DNA of 35,643 bases, from IMG/VR virus record IMGVR_UViG_3300015263_000241, positions 1 to 35,643 of that record. One strand, 5' to 3'. This document shows positions 32,515 to 35,643 of this stretch, piece after piece (positions within the stretch are counted from its first letter, which is position 1; the number at the start of each line of letters is the position of its first letter). Made by a program: the position numbers and the translations under genes. Below the pieces are notes generated by a model that was given only the letters and a program-made list of their open reading frames with translations, made no database searches and was not told where the DNA came from. The DNA comes from a virus.

Positions 32515-33221
32515 TTTTTTATCTCTTCCGGACTCATCTCAAGGTCATTATATGCCTCACGCAATTGATCCTTGATGCCAGAATCAGTTGATAGAAAATC
32601 TTCATATGATTCAAATCCAGGAATTTTATATTTTTGATCTTCAAATGTTCCTCTCCATACCTTTTCATCCAGCACACGCTTGATGAATAATGTGAGAACA
32701 AGAAGATCAATCGTGGAAGACTTCGCGGCCTCTCTTAATTCCTCATCTGTCATATGTGCCATGGCCTCATCAATCTCTGCTGATTTTGTATCAACATATT
32801 CATCAATTGCCTTGGCATATTCATCATTGATCTTACTAATTGCAGTGTCCAGTTTCTCCTGTTCCTCCAGCGTTGGAGCGTCAGGATCAATAGCAATCTC
32901 TGCTATTGTTGGCAGATCAGGACGAACTACATTGGAAAAGGCTTCAGCTGTTAGGTTTCCACCCTTAGCTGCTTTGATAAGGCTCATACACTCTTCTCTT
33001 GAAGCCTTTTCTATTTTGGCGATATCATCCTGGTGCTTCTTTGATTTAGGATCGCGCAACTCCGCTCTATATTCTGCGGATGCTAGTCGAGCATCAAGGT
33101 AGGCTTCTTCCAGATTATCATCATCCAGAATTCTAATCCATACGTCCATAAGAACCTTGCTGTTTGCATCACGCAATGTTACCTTGTGTCCCCACTTCAA
33201 CAGTTTACTTATCTTTCCCAT
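32511..33221 (-). CDS. Tail assembly chaperone (gpG-like)
   Basis: 236 residues from the ATG at 33219-33221, which follows GGAGGAAACGGTA. An in-frame codon at 33290 lies upstream of the terminator hairpin and is rejected. The protein is acidic and helical (PTLEEQEKLDTAISKINDEY; EYVDTKSAEIDEAMAHMTD), as usual for the G part, which coats the tape measure protein during tail assembly. It ends in EEIKN-stop; the last codons ATA AAA AAC contain the slippery heptamer. It sits at the conserved place between the major tail protein and the tape measure gene. Confidence 0.85.
   Translation of the reverse strand: MGKISKLLKWGHKVTLRDANSKVLMDVWIRILDDDNLEEAYLDARLASAEYRAELRDPKSKKHQDDIAKIEKASREECMSLIKAAKGGNLTAEAFSNVVRPDLPTIAEIAIDPDAPTLEEQEKLDTAISKINDEYAKAIDEYVDTKSAEIDEAMAHMTDEELREAAKSSTIDLLVLTLFIKRVLDEKVWRGTFEDQKYKIPGFESYEDFLSTDSGIKDQLREAYNDLEMSPEEIKN
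32514..32520 (-). other. Programmed -1 ribosomal frameshift site A AAA AAC
   Basis: The minus strand reads ATA AAA AAC TAG, so the zero-frame codons contain the canonical slippery heptamer X XXY YYZ as A AAA AAC directly before the stop. A -1 shift continues CTA GCA GAG GGT into the downstream open frame. A GGAAGAGAT purine-rich stretch lies 5' and could act as a stimulator. The stop codon next to the heptamer and the gene order agree with lambda-like chaperones. Confidence 0.9.
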
Positions 33222-33240
33222 TACCGTTTCCTCCAACAAA

Positions 33241-33276
33241 AAATTAAAAAGGGGAGCAGCCGTTTGACTGCTCCCC
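33241..33276 (-). terminator. Factor-independent terminator between major tail protein and chaperone
   Basis: Minus-strand GGGGAGCAGTC AAAC GGCTGCTCCCC forms an 11-bp stem (one G-U pair) with a 4-nt loop, then TTTTTAATTTTTT. The chaperone's ribosome binding site follows 7 nt later. Partial termination here would keep the major tail protein far more abundant than chaperones and tape measure. Confidence 0.88.
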
Positions 33277-33281
33277 ATTGT

Positions 33282-33299
33282 TGTAAACATTTGTCTACA
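33282..33299. promoter_or_regulatory. Palindrome TGTAAACA-N2-TGTCTACA
   Basis: An 18-bp inverted repeat with one mismatch lies directly 5' of the terminator on the minus strand. Its TGTA...TACA form is like operators of several bacterial regulator families. Its site between the terminator and the major tail gene suggests a link to control of read-through, but this is not shown. Confidence 0.4.
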
Positions 33300-33322
33300 T
33301 ACCCAATATTCACTAATTTGCC

Positions 33323-33363
33323 ATATTTACACTCAGTGTGAATATGCCCCTAAGTGTAAATAT
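33323..33363. repeat. 11-bp inverted repeat at the end of the major tail gene, with a nested third arm
   Basis: ATATTTACACT (33323-33333) and AGTGTAAATAT (33353-33363) are perfect inverted arms 19 nt apart. A third copy of AGTGT directly follows the first arm (ACACT-C-AGTGT), so two alternative hairpins are possible. The outer arm includes part of the major tail protein's stop codon. Switching structures, mRNA end protection or protein binding are options. No U-tract follows. Confidence 0.5.
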
Positions 33364-34571
33364 TAGTACACTCCAACACCGGACATTACATACAACTCAC
33401 CAGTTGTAGATGACCAAGAGAATGTCTCGTTCATTGACTGGTTGACAGAGTTATCGTCGCCCTCTGCTGTAATTGTGATCGAAGGCACATAATAGGTAAG
33501 AACAGTCTTTCCTACGTCGCGTGGGTCCTTCAACTGAATCTTCAACGGAAGAGTTGTCTTGGCATATTCCATATCATTCTCTACGGTGCTGTTTGAAACA
33601 CCTTCAAGGATAGCAAGAAGATCGTTATCTGTCTTTAGAACAGAGATATCTCCTGTAACCTGTGGAATACCAATCTCATAACCAACCGGCTTTCCTAGTC
33701 CACCCATCTCAAGAATTTCTTCAGTCTGGAATGCAACACGGATTGAAGCGCTCTGTACTCTCGGAATGCTGTCAACGCTGATTGTAACAGGAACATACTT
33801 GCCCTGAATAGCAGCAGGAGAAGCGTCATCTAGAGATTCAAATACGCTTGTAGTAACCGGAGAACAATATGTTACCCATACAGTATCCAGAATATTTGTA
33901 CTACCAGTAGAAACTCCACCAGCATCAATGAAGGTAATTGTTGTACCTGCCACTGAGAAGTCTGTACCTTCATTCAAGAAGTTGGTATTGCCAGCAGCCG
34001 ATGTACGGTAAGCGTCAATGATGTATCCTGATGTACGAGTCAAATACGTAGGAGTATTCGCAAGTACCATCTTGGCACCACCGGAAATTGTTGTGCTTGC
34101 CTCGTAGAATACAGGCTGCTTTAGTTCCTTCTTTGAGTTAGCGCTAATTGTGTATGAAGCAGTTGAATTGGCTCGTACACCGAATGTAAGATCCATTCCA
34201 GTAACAATACCACGCTTCACGTAAAGAGCGTTAACAATCTTCTGTGTGTCTGCATCACGGATATGTCCAAGAACATCGATACCCTTGAACTCGGTGATTG
34301 AGGCACCAGATACCGGGAATGTTCCACCCGAATAACCTGTCAAGTGCGCGAATGTTGTGTGTGTTACGTCGAATGCCTCGACTGTAACGGTAACCTGTGG
34401 AGTTTCCTGTGTCTGTCCTACGTGCAACTTACGTGCCAACTCGTCTACATCTGTAGTTGGAAATGTAGCGGGCCAATCAAATCTCTGTACACGCGCAACA
34501 GCTAGGAGTCCCTTCGGTGTAGCCAATAGGGGCTGCAAGTCCCTTGAATGTACTCTTGTACGTCTAGCCAT
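33363..34571 (-). CDS. Major tail protein (tail tube)
   Basis: This 402-residue protein stands between the tail terminator and the chaperones, the classical place of the major tail protein. It is beta-rich with repeated Thr/Ser/Val strands (ETPQVTVTVEAFDVTHTTF, SGASITEFKGIDVLG, EMGGLGKPVGYEIGIPQVTG), few Cys, and a C-terminal part SVNQSMNETFSWSSTTGELYV. It would polymerise into the tube around the tape measure protein. It is larger than the 200-300 residues of many tube proteins, so an outer decoration domain may be inserted (about 150-250). ATG (34569-34571) with AAAGGAG about 12 nt upstream. Confidence 0.8.
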   Translation of the reverse strand: MARRTRVHSRDLQPLLATPKGLLAVARVQRFDWPATFPTTDVDELARKLHVGQTQETPQVTVTVEAFDVTHTTFAHLTGYSGGTFPVSGASITEFKGIDVLGHIRDADTQKIVNALYVKRGIVTGMDLTFGVRANSTASYTISANSKKELKQPVFYEASTTISGGAKMVLANTPTYLTRTSGYIIDAYRTSAAGNTNFLNEGTDFSVAGTTITFIDAGGVSTGSTNILDTVWVTYCSPVTTSVFESLDDASPAAIQGKYVPVTISVDSIPRVQSASIRVAFQTEEILEMGGLGKPVGYEIGIPQVTGDISVLKTDNDLLAILEGVSNSTVENDMEYAKTTLPLKIQLKDPRDVGKTVLTYYVPSITITAEGDDNSVNQSMNETFSWSSTTGELYVMSGVGVY

Positions 34572-34630
34572 AATCTATAATCACTCCTTTGTGGGATTTG
34601 TCATGTAACTTCCCTTTCCTCATCCTGTGA

Positions 34631-34665
34631 CTAACGTTCTGCGCGTGCGTCTGTCAGATCGTTAG
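34631..34665 (-). promoter_or_regulatory. Hairpin in the leader before the major tail gene
   Basis: CTAACG and TCTG (34631-34641) pair with CAGA and CGTTAG (34655-34665) around one mismatch, leaving a 13-nt loop. It starts 1 nt after the tail terminator stop and lacks a U-tract. It may protect or process the 5' end of the major tail message. Downstream, a 7-codon ORF (ATG ACA AAT CCC ACA AAG GAG TGA) overlaps the ribosome binding site region; whether it is translated is unknown. No clear promoter was found in the 34572-34666 gap. Confidence 0.4.
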
Positions 34666-34666
34666 A

Positions 34667-35128
34667 CTAAAAATAATCTGCTCTTAGCGTTGCCATAACA
34701 ACGCATCGCCAACGCTTTACTTTTGCGTCCCTATATAATGGTGGCAAAGTTTCTGCCGAAATAGTTTCACTATCCTCTGTATATAATACGCCAAGTACAT
34801 TGCCATTTGGGTCTTTTATATTTATAAAAAACTCATCGAGAAAATCAGCAACTTCGTCACCTATCATATCGGCTCTAGGTTCCGTTTCCATGTAGCAATC
34901 TATTTGTAGTCTACGAGAAAATGATTTTTCTGTATCCAATTTTCTACCCATCTGCATTTCAATATACTTTGAAGGTAGAAAGAATAAGGACACTAGCGGT
35001 ACGGTGATATCTTCTTCTGTCTGATATCCCTGCCGTATTTGCCCTACTCCCCATCCCGTGGCGTTAAGTTGTGTGCCTAGAGCATCAGCCAAAGCACGGC
35101 GTTCGTAGTATCTTCGCGCAATTGCCAT
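34667..35128 (-). CDS. Tail terminator / tail completion protein
   Basis: This 153-residue protein lies just before the major tail gene, the usual place of the tail terminator (lambda gpU-like), which caps the tube and joins it to the head. It has an N-terminal helix (MAIARRYYERRALADALGTQ), then beta strands (ITVPLVSLFFLPSKYIEMQM; SRRLQIDCYMETEPR) and a helix DEVADFLDEFFINI, like the alpha/beta fold of that family. The assignment rests on order and overall pattern. ATG (35126-35128) is 6 nt after AGGAGG. Confidence 0.65.
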   Translation of the reverse strand: MAIARRYYERRALADALGTQLNATGWGVGQIRQGYQTEEDITVPLVSLFFLPSKYIEMQMGRKLDTEKSFSRRLQIDCYMETEPRADMIGDEVADFLDEFFINIKDPNGNVLGVLYTEDSETISAETLPPLYRDAKVKRWRCVVMATLRADYF

Positions 35129-35137
35129 ACTGACCTC

Positions 35138-35643
35138 CTATGCAAATCGGCCACCGGGACCGCGAATTTTAGAGCCTCGTCCTTTAGGCTCATACGAGTA
35201 ATCTTCAAATCTAATATCTTCATACATATGACGATCAAAGAATTTTTCAAATGTAGACTTGGCTTCAGTTGTCGTCCATGTATCTTCATACCACGCACTA
35301 GAATATGATGTGCTATTAATGGAGGTTCGCTCCTGTGCATCAAAGTCCTCATTCCAGGCATCAATCAATGCATTAAAGTGCGCCTCAAAAACCTCACTCA
35401 TGAATGCATAGACCCGCTCTTCTATAAGGCTTCGAACATGTGTTGCCTGTATATCGGGTCCGGTAGGGCTCATACCCGAACCATTCTCTAGGAGAATCCA
35501 TTCTGGATATCTATTGCCCCACGTTGCAACTCTTGCTGCTAGTGTCTCATCATACATGCCCGAGGTAGGAACCTCGATTGTATATGTGACTGTGCCCCCG
35601 CCCTTTTTACGAGAACGTCGTGTAACAGTAACAATGTATGTAG
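35138..35643 (-). CDS. Head-tail connector-region protein, 5' end outside the window
   Basis: The frame is open to the right edge: upstream of the internal ATG at 35555-35557 it codes TYIVTVTRRSRKKGGGTVTY and then TIEVPTSG with no stop. The true start is therefore probably outside the window and this is a partial CDS of at least 167 residues. The internal ATG has only a distant GAGG box and a small hairpin (35561-35576) before it. The C-terminal part is acidic and aromatic and ends KGRGSKIRGPGGRFA. By position it should be a head-tail joining (HK97 gp10-like or neck) protein; no sequence motif proves it. Confidence 0.6.
   Translation of the reverse strand, partial: TYIVTVTRRSRKKGGGTVTYTIEVPTSGMYDETLAARVATWGNRYPEWILLENGSGMSPTGPDIQATHVRSLIEERVYAFMSEVFEAHFNALIDAWNEDFDAQERTSINSTSYSSAWYEDTWTTTEAKSTFEKFFDRHMYEDIRFEDYSYEPKGRGSKIRGPGGRFA

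Noticed and set aside
33222-33290. Longer start for the tail chaperone at 33290
   Set aside because: It would translate through the terminator hairpin and ribosome binding site; the ATG at 33221 has GGAGG at good spacing.
35561-35576. Hairpin CGAGGT-AGGA-ACCTCG as a terminator
   Set aside because: It is only 6 bp, has no U-tract, and lies within an open frame that continues past it.
1-35643. tRNA, rRNA, insertion sequence, integrase or attachment site
   Set aside because: No cloverleaf with a recognisable T-arm, no transposase or recombinase motif and no long terminal repeats were seen by eye; a covariance or BLAST search was not possible.

Overview
The window is a contiguous piece of a tailed double-stranded DNA phage (or prophage) genome with a siphovirus-type long tail. 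Every gene I can support lies on the minus strand, so transcription runs from the right end to the left. Genes are tightly packed, with 1-40 nt overlaps and strong AGGAGG-type ribosome binding sites; GTG and TTG starts are common. The strong Shine-Dalgarno sites, the moderately low GC (by eye), the two-TM holin and the amidase endolysin point to a Gram-positive host. I cannot name the host. No integrase, repressor or tRNA gene was seen, so nothing here shows temperate life.

Right part (35643 to 20955), read in transcription order: an incomplete connector gene, a tail terminator, the major tail protein, a factor-independent terminator, a tail-assembly chaperone pair joined by a canonical A AAA AAC -1 frameshift site, a 1751-residue tape measure protein, a distal tail (Dit) protein, a LamG-type structural protein, and a 1361-residue protein. 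The last carries a LamG-like head, about 44 copies of a 13-15-residue AQA repeat, and a second Dit-like domain at its C-terminus.

Middle part (20951 to 12651): a 1049-residue tail hub/Tal-like protein, two paralogous Cys-containing proteins, two small proteins, a GT4 glycosyltransferase, an amidase endolysin with a coiled-coil tail, a C39-like cysteine peptidase and a holin. A strong terminator (12651-12690) closes this late block.

Left part (12600 to 1): a candidate promoter region, then replication and DNA modification genes: a gp32-like zinc ssDNA-binding protein, an unknown gene, a Mom-like adenine-modifying protein, an N6-A/N4-C methyltransferase, DnaB helicase, a C5-cytosine methyltransferase, and a zinc-ribbon PD-(D/E)XK nuclease with a candidate nested coiled-coil gene. 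A promoter with GACAAGC operator-like repeats follows (6842-6976). Next come small unknown genes, a Cas4/RecB-like Fe-S nuclease, and a nucleotide-pool cluster: a deaminase, two related dNMP-kinase-like proteins and an HD phosphohydrolase. A second promoter carrying a 34-bp palindrome (2047-2110) drives an HTH/sigma-like regulator, an AT-hook microprotein, a zinc-ribbon protein and a metallophosphoesterase.

The points most worth a second look are the giant AQA-repeat/Dit fusion, the three-enzyme DNA modification set, the overprinted ORF, and three regulatory regions with clear palindromes.
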